Part shown: piece by piece, positions 54,953 through 64,000 of the stretch
Position numbering within the stretch: position 1 is the stretch's first letter
Layout: every line of letters begins with the position of its first letter
Assembly (NCBI GenBank): GCA_020465985.1
Contig: JAANYP010002016.1
Span: 1 to 64,000, forward strand
Direction: 5' to 3'
Length of the DNA: 64,000 nucleotides
Source of the DNA: Centrapalus pauciflorus
Taxonomy: Eukaryota; Streptophyta; Magnoliopsida; Asterales; Asteraceae
The notes under the pieces: generated by a model
Seen by the model: only the letters and a program-made list of their open reading frames with translations
Told to the model about the DNA's origin: nothing
The model's database searches: none
Position numbers and translations under genes: made by a program

Positions 54953-57280
54953 ATGTCGCCGAAACGAGCAGTGAACGCTGCCGACATTGAAGAGCTAGTC
55001 GCACAAAGAGTGGCTGCCGCTATAGCCACGTATGAGGCAAATAGGAATAGCTCAGCTAATGGAGATGGTGGTGCTAGCCGCACCACGGGAGGAACTGAAA
55101 TCCACGCAAAAGGTTGTGGAATTAAAGGATTTTTAAGTTGCAAACCCCGGTACTTCAACGGAACCGAAGGAGCCGTTGGCTTGATACGATGGTTTGAGAA
55201 GTTAGAATCTGTCTTTCGCATCAGCGGATGTGCTGAAGGAGATAGGGTGAAGTTCGCTACTCACACTCTACAAGATAGCGCCCTCACATGGTGGAATTCC
55301 TATGTCCAGTCTGTAAGTATTGATGAAGCCTACCAGCTCACATGGTCCGCATTGAAGCAAATGATGACAGACGAGTACTGTCCAAGGAACGAACTCCAGA
55401 AGATGGAATCGGAGTTCTGGAACCTGTCGATGAAGGGAACAGATGTGACGGGGTACACCAACCGATTTCATGAACTGAGCATTCTGTGCCCTCAGATGGT
55501 GACCCCGGAGTACAAAAAGATCGAACGTTACATTTGGGGACTCGCTCCTCAAATTCAAGGTAATGTGACTGCCTCAAACCCATCCACCCTACAGGATGCC
55601 ATCAGGATGGCCAATAATCTTATGGACCAAGTATCCCGGAGAAATAAAGCCAAGACCGGGGAAAACAAAAGAAAGTGGGAAGACAAGACCGGGAAGAATG
55701 CGGGTTCACAATCCAAAAACCCCGAAACCATTAAGGTTTACGCAGCGGGAGCTGAGCCAAGAAGAGGTTATACCGGTACCAAGCCTTTCTGCACTAAATG
55801 CACCTTCCATCACAACCAGGGTCCCTGTCCAACCCACTGTGGAAAATGCAAACGTTTGGGGCATATGGCCAAAGACTGTAAATCTGGAGCCCCGGGAACC
55901 AGTGGCAGCAATCATAAAGTCTGCTTTGAATGTGGAGTTACTGGGCATTTCAAGAATGAGTGCCCGAAGCTGAGGAATGGTGGAGGAGCTCAGGGGAGAG
56001 CTTTTGTGTTAGGAGCAGGTGACGCTCGTCAAGATCCCCACGTAGTATCAGGTACGTTTCTTTTAAATGACATTTATGCTTACGTACTCTTTGATACTGG
56101 GGCTGCTAGGAGCTTTATATCTGATAAGTTTAGTAAGCAACTGAATGCCACTCCTTTTCCCTTAGACAACTCTTATGCTATAGAACTGGCTGATGGTAAA
56201 ATAATAGAGGCAAGTAGTATCATTAAGGAATGCACACTGAAGGTGGCAGATCATCCCTTTAAGATAGATTTGATGCCTATAGAACTCGAAAGTTTTGATG
56301 TAGTAGTTGGTATGGATTGGTTATCACACAATCATGCCGAGATTTTTTGTGGTAAGAAAGTGGTACGGATACCACTCCACAAGAAGAAGTTCCTAACAGT
56401 CCAAGGAGAAAGAAAGAACCGACAGTTGAATGTCATATCCGACCTAAGAACATTAAAGTGCCTTAGGAAAGGTTGTCATGCAGTACTGGTGCAAATTGTA
56501 GAAAAAGAGTCGGAGGAGAAGCGACTCGAGGATATTCCGGTAGTTTGTAACTATCCGAAGGTCTTCCCGGAAGATTTGCCTGGACTTCCGCCAACTAGGC
56601 AAGTAGAGTTTCAAATCGATTTGGTGCCGGGAGCTGTACAGGTCGCAAGAGCCCCATATAGACTCGCTCCTTCTGAAATGCAAGAGCTATCCAATCAATT
56701 ACAAGAGTTGATGGATAAAGGATTCATTCGACCAAGTTCCTCACCTTGGGGAGCTCCGGTCTTGTTCGTTAAAAAGAAAGACGGATCCTTCAGAATGTGC
56801 ATAGACTACCGAGAGCTAAACAAGTTAACAGTAAAGAACCGCTACCCTCTTCCCAGAATTGATGACCTGTTTGACCAACTACAGGGATCTAGCTTCTACT
56901 CTAAGATTGATCTGCGATCCGGTTGTCATCAAGTAAAGGTTCGGGAAGAAGACATACCGAAGACCGCATTCAGAACTCGTTATGGACATTACGAATTCCA
57001 GGTAATGCCATTCGGTTTGACTAACGCACCAGCCGTATTCATGGACCTCATGAATCGAGTGTGTAAACCGTATCTGGACAAATTTGTAATAGTGTTCATA
57101 GACGATATTCTCATCTATTCCAGAAATAAGGAGGAGCATGAACACCACCTCAAACTGATCTTGGAGTTGTTAGAGAAGGAACAGTTATACGCCAAATTTT
57201 CAAAATGTGAATTTTGGTTGCGAGAAGTTAAATTCCTTGGACATGTGATCAACAGCCAGGGAATCCAAGTTGATCCATAA
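54953..57280 (+). CDS. Gag, protease and reverse transcriptase of element J (775 aa to first stop)
   Basis: Domains in order: retrotransposon Gag core (residues about 65-225, YFNGTEGAVGLIRWFEKLES ... TWWNSYVQS), two zinc knuckles (CGKCKRLGHMAKDC about 296-309; CFECGVTGHFKNEC about 324-337), protease (VLFDTGAARSFI about 380-392), reverse transcriptase (PYRLAPSEMQELSNQLQELM, FRMCIDYRELNKLTVKNRYP, MPFGLTNAPAVF, VFIDDILIYS about 713-722, KFLGHVI). The catalytic Asp pair is intact. The start ATG follows the leader and gives the expected Gag length. An in-frame TAA at 57278-57280 ends it inside the RT connection region; the polyprotein frame continues beyond. Confidence 0.93.
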   Translation: MSPKRAVNAADIEELVAQRVAAAIATYEANRNSSANGDGGASRTTGGTEIHAKGCGIKGFLSCKPRYFNGTEGAVGLIRWFEKLESVFRISGCAEGDRVKFATHTLQDSALTWWNSYVQSVSIDEAYQLTWSALKQMMTDEYCPRNELQKMESEFWNLSMKGTDVTGYTNRFHELSILCPQMVTPEYKKIERYIWGLAPQIQGNVTASNPSTLQDAIRMANNLMDQVSRRNKAKTGENKRKWEDKTGKNAGSQSKNPETIKVYAAGAEPRRGYTGTKPFCTKCTFHHNQGPCPTHCGKCKRLGHMAKDCKSGAPGTSGSNHKVCFECGVTGHFKNECPKLRNGGGAQGRAFVLGAGDARQDPHVVSGTFLLNDIYAYVLFDTGAARSFISDKFSKQLNATPFPLDNSYAIELADGKIIEASSIIKECTLKVADHPFKIDLMPIELESFDVVVGMDWLSHNHAEIFCGKKVVRIPLHKKKFLTVQGERKNRQLNVISDLRTLKCLRKGCHAVLVQIVEKESEEKRLEDIPVVCNYPKVFPEDLPGLPPTRQVEFQIDLVPGAVQVARAPYRLAPSEMQELSNQLQELMDKGFIRPSSSPWGAPVLFVKKKDGSFRMCIDYRELNKLTVKNRYPLPRIDDLFDQLQGSSFYSKIDLRSGCHQVKVREEDIPKTAFRTRYGHYEFQVMPFGLTNAPAVFMDLMNRVCKPYLDKFVIVFIDDILIYSRNKEEHEHHLKLILELLEKEQLYAKFSKCEFWLREVKFLGHVINSQGIQVDP

Positions 57281-58123
57281 AAAATCGAGGCCATAAAGAA
57301 CTGGGCGACTCCTAGAACCCCCACGAAAATCCGCCAATTTCTAGGACTTGCCGGTTATTATAGGCGATTTATCGAAAACTTCTCAAAGATAGCAGGTTCC
57401 TTAACAGAATTGACTCGGAAGGATGTGAAGTATATCTGGGGTGAAGAGCAATAAAAGGCATTTCAGCAGTTAAAGCAAAGGTTGTGTAGTGCACCAATTC
57501 TGTCCTTACCCGAAGGGACTGAAAATTTTGTGATCTACTATGATGCCTCACACAATGGATTAGGTTGTGTGCTCATGCAAAGGGATAGAGTCATTGCTTA
57601 CGCATCACGACAGCTCAAAATTCACGAGGTGAATTATACGACTCATGACTTAGAGCTTGGAGCAGTGGTGTTTGCTCTCAAAATATGGAGGCACTACCTG
57701 TATGGAACTAAGTGCACGGTGTTCACAGACCATAAAAGCCTTCAACATATTCTGAATCAGAAAGATTTAAATATGAGGCAGCGTCGTTGGGTTGAACTAC
57801 TTAGCGATTATGACTGCGAAATTCGTTATCATCCGGGGAAGGCGAATGTCGTGGCTGATGCCCTAAGCCGAAAGGAACGGGTTAAGCCATTAAGAGTCCG
57901 AGCTTTGGTCTTGACTATACAGTCAAACCTAAACTCTCAAGTCTGCAAGGCACAAGAAGAAGCAGTTAAGGAGGGTAATCTACTGGATGAAGCCTTGAGA
58001 GGGATGGATAAGCAGTTTGAAATCAAGACAGATGGATGTCGATACTTCCTGGGCAGAATTTGGTTACCAAAACTCGGAGGAGTAAGGAAGCTGGTCATGG
58101 ATGAAGGGCATAAGACAAGATAA
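57281..58123 (+). pseudogene. RT connection and RNase H of element J
   Basis: In the same frame after the stop: RQFLGLAGYYRRFIENFSKI, a second stop at 57452-57454, then 57482-58123 with FVIYYDASHNGLGCVLMQRD, IHEVNYTTHDLELGAVVFAL, VFTDHKSLQHIL and the C-terminal DALSRK. This is RNase H of the gypsy type. The frame ends with TAA at 58121-58123 in the linker to integrase. Confidence 0.9.
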
Positions 58124-58981
58124 GCTATTCATACAGGGTCAGATAAAATGTATCACGACTTGAAAGGAATGTACTGGTGGCAAAACATGAAGGCTGACAT
58201 TGCCACCTATGTCAGCAAGTGCTTAACATGTTTGAAGGTTAAGGCTGAGCACCAAAAACCATCAGGATTGCTAGTTCAACCAGAAATACCCCAGTGGAAA
58301 TGGGAAAACATCACCATGGATTTCATCACCAAGTTGCCAAAAACTTCTGGAGGTTATGACACTATTTGGGTGATTGTGGATCGACTTACCAAAACCGCAC
58401 ATTTCCTGCCAATCAAGGAGACTGATAAGATGGATAAGTTAACACGAATCTATCTTAAAGAAGTCGTCTCAAGACATGGAGTACCTGTATCAATTATATC
58501 AGATAGGGTCAGCCGGTTCACATCAAGATTTTGGTAGTCATTGCAAGAAGCACTGGGTACACGCCTAGATATGAGCACAACCTATCACCCACAAACGGAT
58601 GGTCAGAGTGAAAGGACGATTCGGACTTTGGAAGACATGTTAAGGGCATGTGTCATCGATTTTGGCAAAAGTTGGGACAGGCACCAGCCATTAGTCGAGT
58701 TTTCCTATAACAACAGCTATCACTCGAGCATTAAGACCGCCCCATTCGAGGCACTCTACGGGCGAAAGTGTCGATCACCTCTTTGTTGGGCTGAAGTAGG
58801 AGATAGTCAGATTACTGGACCGGAAATCATCCAGGAGACTACAGAAAAGATAGCCCAGATTCGTAACCGATTAAAGATCGCGCGGGATCGACAGAAAAGT
58901 TATGCAGACATTCGACGGAAGGATTTGGAGTTCCAAGAGGGAGATCAAGTAATGTTAAAATCTCGTCTTGGAAGGGCGTAA
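58124..58981 (+). pseudogene. Integrase of element J
   Basis: Zinc-binding HHCC region (CLTCLKVKAEHQKP and upstream), core with MDFITKLPKTSGGYDTIWVI (first Asp), SIISDRVSRFTSRFW (second Asp), a TAG at 58535-58537, then TYHPQTDGQSERTIRTLEDM (Glu) and WAEVGDSQITGPEIIQETTE. The frame is lost near 58965 by an indel; the GPF/Y-type region continues in another frame. TAG stands where a Gln codon is usual (C to T type). Confidence 0.9.
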
Positions 58982-59382
58982 TCCGTTTTGGGAAACGAGG
59001 AAAACTCAATCCTCGTTATATCGGACCATTCAATATCACCAGAAGAATTGGCCCGGTAGCTTACCGACTCGATCTACCCCCAGAACTTAGTAACGTTCAT
59101 AACACCTTCCACGTGTCCAATCTTAAGAAGTGTCTGGCGGATGAATCACTCGTTATACCCATGGACGAGTTGGAAATAGATGATAAGTTGAACTTCATTG
59201 AACAACCTGTAGAAATAATGGACCGAGAAGTCAAGAAACTAAAGCACAGCCGGATCCCGATAATAAAAGTCAGATGGAACTCTAAGCGAGGTCCTGAGTT
59301 TACGTGGGAACGCGAGGATCAGTTCCGGGAAAAATACCCTCACCTGTTCTCAAATACTCAAGAAGTGGAGAACACGAGCTAA
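58982..59382 (+). pseudogene. Integrase C-terminus and chromodomain-like region of element J
   Basis: After the frameshift, a GPF-type region (about 58985-59110) leads into 59113-59382: VSNLKKCLADESLVIPMDEL, then IIKVRWNSKRGPEFTWERED and YPHLF. The VxW...TWE pattern is the chromodomain-like ending of plant chromoviruses, which guides integration toward particular chromatin. Only part of the aromatic cage is evident. Confidence 0.8.
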
Positions 59383-59403
59383 TTTCGGGACGAAATTTCC
59401 TTA

Positions 59404-59415
59404 ACATGGGGAGAC
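59404..59415 (+). promoter_or_regulatory. Polypurine-type tract of element J
   Basis: ACATGGGGAGAC directly before the 3' LTR; the preceding CGGGACGAAATTTCC is a block I recall as common upstream of gypsy 3' LTRs. Confidence 0.65.
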
Positions 59416-61814
59416 TGTAACATCCGGCACTAAACCAGGTTAGCAATAATGCCCTAAATCTGTATTTAATAGCCAATTATAGCCTAATCAGTGGTCATTA
59501 GAAATTAATCAAGTGATTAACAAGGTTTATTAGAAAATTCAACTCAATTTGAATCAAATTCATCGGTGCGATGAATCGGGAAATCAATTAATCTGATCGA
59601 TTTACGATATGAGGGATTAATTCAACTAAGTATATAATTAAATTATGATTAGTGACACTAATCATACACTAATACAACTACTTAACATTAATTATGCAAG
59701 ACTAAAACAATTCATTAAAACAATTCATCCATAAGTATTTATAAAATTTCAAAAAAAAGGAAAATACAAGAATACATTTCTAAATACATTTATTCAAAAA
59801 AAAATATAAATACATGTATATATCATGTATTTGGCCGGCCTTAAGGCCATAGACATGTGTCAAATTAGAAGTTGACTTTTAATTAAATAATATTACTTTA
59901 AACACCATCATTTTGTTAAAAAGTGCACTCAACTTTTGTCTCCCATGCCTTTCATCATTTGAAAGACCAAAATTTCCTCTATAAGTAGAGAAGTCTTCAT
60001 TCATTTTATTCACACCAAAATCTTCTTTTCTCCTCTCTTAGAACCGGCCACATACACACACATCACAAACTTTGGCATTCAAGTGTTCTTCAAGTGTTCT
60101 TGGTGTTCTTGAAGTGTTTTTAGTGCAAACCTCGCAAAAGATTTCAACTTCTACTCAAAATCATCTTCCAAATACATCAAAGTAAGTAAATACTAACTTA
60201 TTTCATCATACATTTATGTTTATATAAGTCTTGCATAATATATATAATCACCAACAACAACAAGTTACATAAAAACTCAAGTTTGTAAGTTTCTAGTTTT
60301 TATTTTTAAGTTGTTTCTTTAAATGTGCATATGAATATATGAACACATTATAAACATGTTAATATTATGAAAACATGTGTTATATATGTGTTATATAACT
60401 TTTATAACTTTTATACAAGTTGACTTTAAATAAACAACAAGAATCATAAGTTGTTTTAAGTTTATAAACTACGGATTTTCGGCAGAAAATTTATATCGAC
60501 TTTGAAAAATCATAACTAATTCATAACTCAACGAAATGAGTTGATTCTTGTCTCAAAAGTTAGATCTATATCTTAACTGTAGATCTGTAATTTTTCATAA
60601 TTTATTTTGAAGTTTAAGACCTCCAGAAATTATTTGGGAAACCGAAAGTTTGACAACTCAAAAATGGCCAACATAGCGTTTTTAACGAGCTCTTTCACCA
60701 ACCTAAACAACTCGAAAAATGGCCGTTCTTGATTCTAAAAATCCTTTGTATATAGTAGTTTAATGTCCTAGAAAACCAAAGTCTAAAACATTTTGGAGCT
60801 TGGTCAAAAACAGCCTCAAAGTAGGCCGAAAAACCTCCGAAAAAGCTGGAAAATTATATATATATAAACTTGACGTTTTAAGCAAATCTTATTCATAAAC
60901 TTGTAATGTTGGGTGATTTAAGACATAAAAATCTATAAATATACCTATTATCATATATTAGTGATATTAAGTACTTATTATCATTTAGGACTCGGTTAAA
61001 CACCTCCGGTTTCATCACCCATCAAACAACGCACATTTGCATTTTTGCGCATATTTTGCCATCGCAATTCCGGTGAGTCTTCATAGCCCCTATTTTCACT
61101 ATCTATTGGGGTGGAAATACATGCACTGTTTTCATATGGACATCAAAACTGTTTATTTCTTATATGTATTACATGTGGTTCCATTAGCCCTTATATCATG
61201 AACCGTTAATTGCATTTATTTGTAAGCGCGAATATATTGTGGATAGATCTATTGGGAGTCATGTCCCCCACTTGGGTTAGTTCGGGTCGGCTAACAGCGG
61301 GTGCATATATATTCAACACACGGTATTACGTATGGGAATACTGCACAGGGCAAACACATTTCAATTAAGCTTCGGTTTCATGATGGTTTATGTAATACAT
61401 ACACGGAATTTATGATTTTATAAATTCAACTCATCTGATAATGTCCATACAACTGGTCTTTTCGCGTAAACCTATGAGCTCACCAACAATTTTTGTTGAC
61501 GTATTTTAGCGTGTATTTTCAGGAAATTAAGGCAAGTATGCCTCGGACGTACTTTACTTTCAAGCTTCCACATCCATGGAGTCGCATGCATATTCAATTT
61601 AACGGAGATTTAGCTGCATTATTTTGGATATTTTAATTAGGTAATTAAATCTCTGTATTTGTGCGAACTTCGTTTCTCATGTAAAACATTACTATGTCCT
61701 GAAGTTTTAACGATGTATTTTAAAAACGTCCATATAGTGGTCGTTCATTATGATTATGGTTACGCTTCCGCACTCGTTACGCCTCGCTGTCAACCGGGGT
61801 AGCAGGGTGTGACA
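59416..61814 (+). repeat. 3' LTR of element J (2,399 bp)
   Basis: Collinear with the 5' LTR; the main length difference is a short extra unit (TTCTTGGTGTTCTTGAAGTG region near 60097-60116). Ends GGTGTGACA, then ATAAC. Confidence 0.95.
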
Positions 61815-62452
61815 ATAACATTGATGTCACAAGTTATACACATGAACCCCAAACTGGTCCGTAATGGATACTTGATTATGACAAATTGTTTGAGTCATTT
61901 AACAGTCCGTTGAATGGAAATGCAGGTACAATCGAACAGGACATGTCATAGTTAAATTTGAATGACGAGGGTCAAAGTTTTCCGATGACCACCTTTCCAT
62001 CAACATCCGAGCCTACATCAACTGAAGATAGACCTCCAGAAGAAAATGATTCTGAAGTGCCTACAAACGAAAATCAGACAACAAATTCTAACTCTGAAGA
62101 TAGTGTCCATGAGGAAGAAAATGTGGAGTCTGAAGTCGTTCACCCGTTAGGAGAGATAGTATCAAATTTGGGAGATAATCTTAGGGTTGACGAGATAGAA
62201 ACATCTAGGATCAATAAGAATCATCCTATTGAGAGTATCATAGGAAATCCTAATGCTAGTGTGAGGACTAGGAGTAGTTTTAATAACAACACAGTGTTGT
62301 TGTCGATAATCAATGACTCCGAGGCCTTTAACACTCGCCTCTACTCGTGTTTCATCTCGCAAGTAGAGCCGAAAAATGTGCAAATGACACTAAAAGACAA
62401 CTCTTGGGTTGAAGCGATGCAGGAACAACTGTCATAGTTTTGGAAACTAGAA
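61815..62452 (+). pseudogene. Integrase C-terminal linker of element I (after J)
   Basis: Resumes the frame region interrupted at 51441. 61958-62437 reads an acidic/Ser-rich linker (NQTTNSNSEDSVHEEENVES, RVDEIETSRINKNHPIESII) leading into RT, ending at a TAG (62435-62437) where E has a Gln codon (CAG to TAG). Confidence 0.8.
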
Positions 62453-63381
62453 GTGTGGGAGTTAGTTCCGTTATCTCGAGGAGAAGTTGCAATAGGAACC
62501 AAATGGGTTTTTAAATGCAAAAGAGATGATCGGGGTATGGTCGCTCGCAACAAAGCAAGGCTGGTGGTAAAGGGTTTCAACCAAGAGGAAGGAATCGATT
62601 ACAATGAAGTCTTCGCACCAGTGGCAAGGCTTGAAGCAATCCATTTGTTTCTAGCTTTTGCTTCCTTCAAAGGTTTTAAAGTTTATCAACTAGATATTAA
62701 GAGTGCGTTTCGTTATGGGAAAGTGAAGGAACTGGTATATATGTGGAACAGCCGCCTGGGTTTACATATCCGAAATATCCAGACAGAGTGTATCGATTAG
62801 ATAAGGCTTTGTATGGATTGCATCAAGCACCGAGGGCGTGGTACGAGACTCTATCTAATCATCTTTTAGACAACAGGTTTAAAAGAGGGAGAATAGATAC
62901 TACGCTGTTCGTGAAGCGAAAAGGTGAACATTTCATCTTGGTACAAGTGTACGTCGATAATATTATTTTCGGGTCATCAGACGAGCAGATGTGCACAGAC
63001 TTTGAAAAGGTGATGAAGTCTAAGTTTGAGATGAGTGCAATGGGTGAGTTAATCTTCTTTCTAGGTTTGCAAGTCGAACAGAGGAAGGAGGGCATGTTTA
63101 TTCATCAGAAGAAATATGTCTATGACATCTTAGAGCGCTTAGGGATGGAAGGAACCAAGTTGACAGCTCACTTCAGCACGCCGATTCAAGTGAATCACAA
63201 TCTCGGACCGGGTACAGAAAGTGATACCGATGTGGATCTGACGTTATATCGGGTCATGATTGGGTCACTCATGTATTTAACTGCTTCTAGACCTGACATA
63301 ATGTTTGCTTTATGTATTTGTGCTAGGTTTCAAGCTAATCCAAAAGAGATGCACGTGAAAGATGTGAAGCGGATTCTATGA
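62453..63381 (+). pseudogene. Reverse transcriptase of element I
   Basis: 62453-62800 (GTKWVFKCKRDDRGMVARNK, ARLVVKGFNQEEGIDYNEVF, LFLAFASFKGFKVYQLD) and 62743-63381 (EQPPGFTYPKYPDRVYRLDK, YGLHQAPRAWYETL, VYVDNIIFGSSDE, FFLGLQVEQRKEG) overlap at a two-base insertion near 62740. The catalytic motif is YVDN as in E. A TGA at 63379-63381 ends the segment. Confidence 0.85.
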
Positions 63382-63505
63382 TATCTCAAGTCGAAACCGA
63401 AGCTGGGACTTTGGTATCACGCGGATGGCGATCTGGAATTGGAGGCGTTCACGGATTCAGACTACGGAGGATGCAGCTTGACTTGCAAGTCAACAACTGG
63501 AGGTT
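63382..63505 (+). pseudogene. Start of RNase H of element I, truncated
   Basis: The frame of E (YLKSKPKLGLWYH..., DSDYGGCSLT.KSTTGG) is recognisable to about 63505 and then stops abruptly: relative to E roughly 500 bp of RNase H are missing and the spacer follows directly. Confidence 0.75.
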
Positions 63506-64000
63506 ATTTTATAGTAAGTTAAGTAGCTAAGTAGAAATTCTTTCCTTTTATAGTAAGTTAAGTAGCTAAGTAGCAATTCTTTCCTTTTATAGTAAGTTAG
63601 TAGATTATTTTATTATCTTACTCTTATTTATGAAAAACAAAAGAAAAAAGAGAGAAAACCATAAAAAGTTCAAAAAAAAAAAGGAATATCAGAAAATGAG
63701 TTAAGTCTTAGATATATAGGTTCAAAGTGACGAAAATTAGCGCACTCATTACAATCTCTAAGTGTTAAGCTTTCACACATAATACACCTAAAATTCTAAG
63801 TGTTGTTATACATTATCTAGTTTGATATGTTGGTAGGCATAATACATAAAAGGAGTCTCAAGGCTAATAAAATATTCAAGAAAAAGTCAAACGTGTTTCC
63901 AACTTAGATGTATGGCCAAATGGTCTTAATTTTTATGTTAGAGACATACAGACATTGATTCTAAATGAGGTGTGCAAACTTTCTGGGGGATGTATAGCAA
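63506..64000 (+). other. Element I spacer with short tandem repeat, to the window end
   Basis: 63506-63605 holds about two and a half units of TTTTATAGTAAGTTAAGTAGCTAAG type (40 bp period). The rest is AT-rich and matches the spacer of E (about 23500-23870, opposite strand). No ORF. The accessory gene expected further downstream is outside the window. Confidence 0.65.

Larger units (their letters stand above)
51442..61814 (+). mobile_element. Complete Ty3/gypsy chromovirus-type element J (10.4 kb)
   Basis: Two LTRs of 2,380 and 2,399 bp differing at about 45 positions by hand count (about 2 percent), PBS for tRNA-Met, a pre-gag ORF, Gag-Pol with two CCHC knuckles, protease, RT, RNase H, integrase and a chromodomain-like C-terminus, polypurine-type sequence, and target duplication ATAAC. 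RT before integrase marks Ty3/gypsy; the large LTRs and chromodomain-like end suggest the Tekay/Del lineage. At a commonly used 1.3e-8 per site per year the divergence implies roughly 0.7 million years; that rate is an assumption. Confidence 0.92.
46205..64000 (+). mobile_element. Copia element I (plus), 5' complete, interrupted by gypsy element J, running off the window
   Basis: Same family as E. 5' LTR, PBS, Gag with two knuckles and coiled coil, protease, integrase to 51441; element J (51442-61814); then the integrase-RT linker, RT and the start of RNase H to about 63505, and the family spacer to 64000. Its 3' LTR and any accessory ORF lie beyond the window. Inserted in the integrase of H. 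Confidence 0.85.

Overview
The window is nuclear DNA of a flowering plant and consists almost entirely of nested LTR retrotransposons. I see no convincing host gene, tRNA, rRNA or CRISPR array. The evidence for a plant is Ty1/copia and chromodomain Ty3/gypsy polyproteins, primer-binding sites (PBS) matching plant initiator tRNA-Met (TGGTATCAGAGC type), LTRs that start TG and end CA, and 5-bp target-site duplications (TSDs). Several accessory ORF families look like ones I associate with Asteraceae; that assignment is a weak inference. Nearly every coding region is broken by stops or frameshifts. Element letters below are mine.

Layout. 1-4409: 3' part of copia element A (+) with an accessory ORF pair. 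4410-6544: partial gypsy-like LTR K (-) rich in TA/GA microsatellites and TTTCGGTA hairpins. About 6550-12411: decayed accessory gene and 3' LTR of element C (+), with a TATA box, 5' exon and long 5' intron, interrupted by a solo LTR (10757-11343). 12412-14102: gag-like remnant, then LTR, PBS and leader of element G. 14103-14914: first copy of small element F (-), interrupted by element B (-), which starts at 14915. B is interrupted by the complete 12.1-kb copia element E (-, 19322-31429, TSD AGATT) and resumes to about 32030. 32031-38395: a second, diverged copy of the C/G/F/B-LTR block, carrying a gag-only element D (-, 32297-34602). 38396-39665: rest of G. About 39670-46204: copia element H (-), truncated in integrase by copia element I (+, from 46205 past the window end). 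I contains the complete gypsy/chromovirus J (51442-61814, TSD ATAAC).

Main biology. Element E shows the full order: 5' LTR, PBS, Gag with two zinc knuckles and a coiled coil, protease, integrase, reverse transcriptase, RNase H, a repeat-rich spacer, an accessory reading frame of about 1,000 codons, a polypurine tract and the 3' LTR. A and B carry the same accessory region. It occupies the place of the env-like gene in SIRE/Maximus-type copia elements, but I see no signal peptide or membrane segment in it. In all three copies the start ATG lies two bases after a TGYAG splice-acceptor sequence, and C has a similar arrangement. C, F and H carry other proteins of comparable layout. A 10-bp inverted repeat brackets the polypurine tract/U3 junction of this LTR family.

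History read from the junctions: F inserted in G; B inserted in F (TSD AAAAG); a tandem duplication with a breakpoint at 32030 copied C-G-F-B; the second B collapsed to a solo LTR; E and D inserted later. Separately, I inserted in H and J inserted in I. All percentages are hand counts from the printed sequence.
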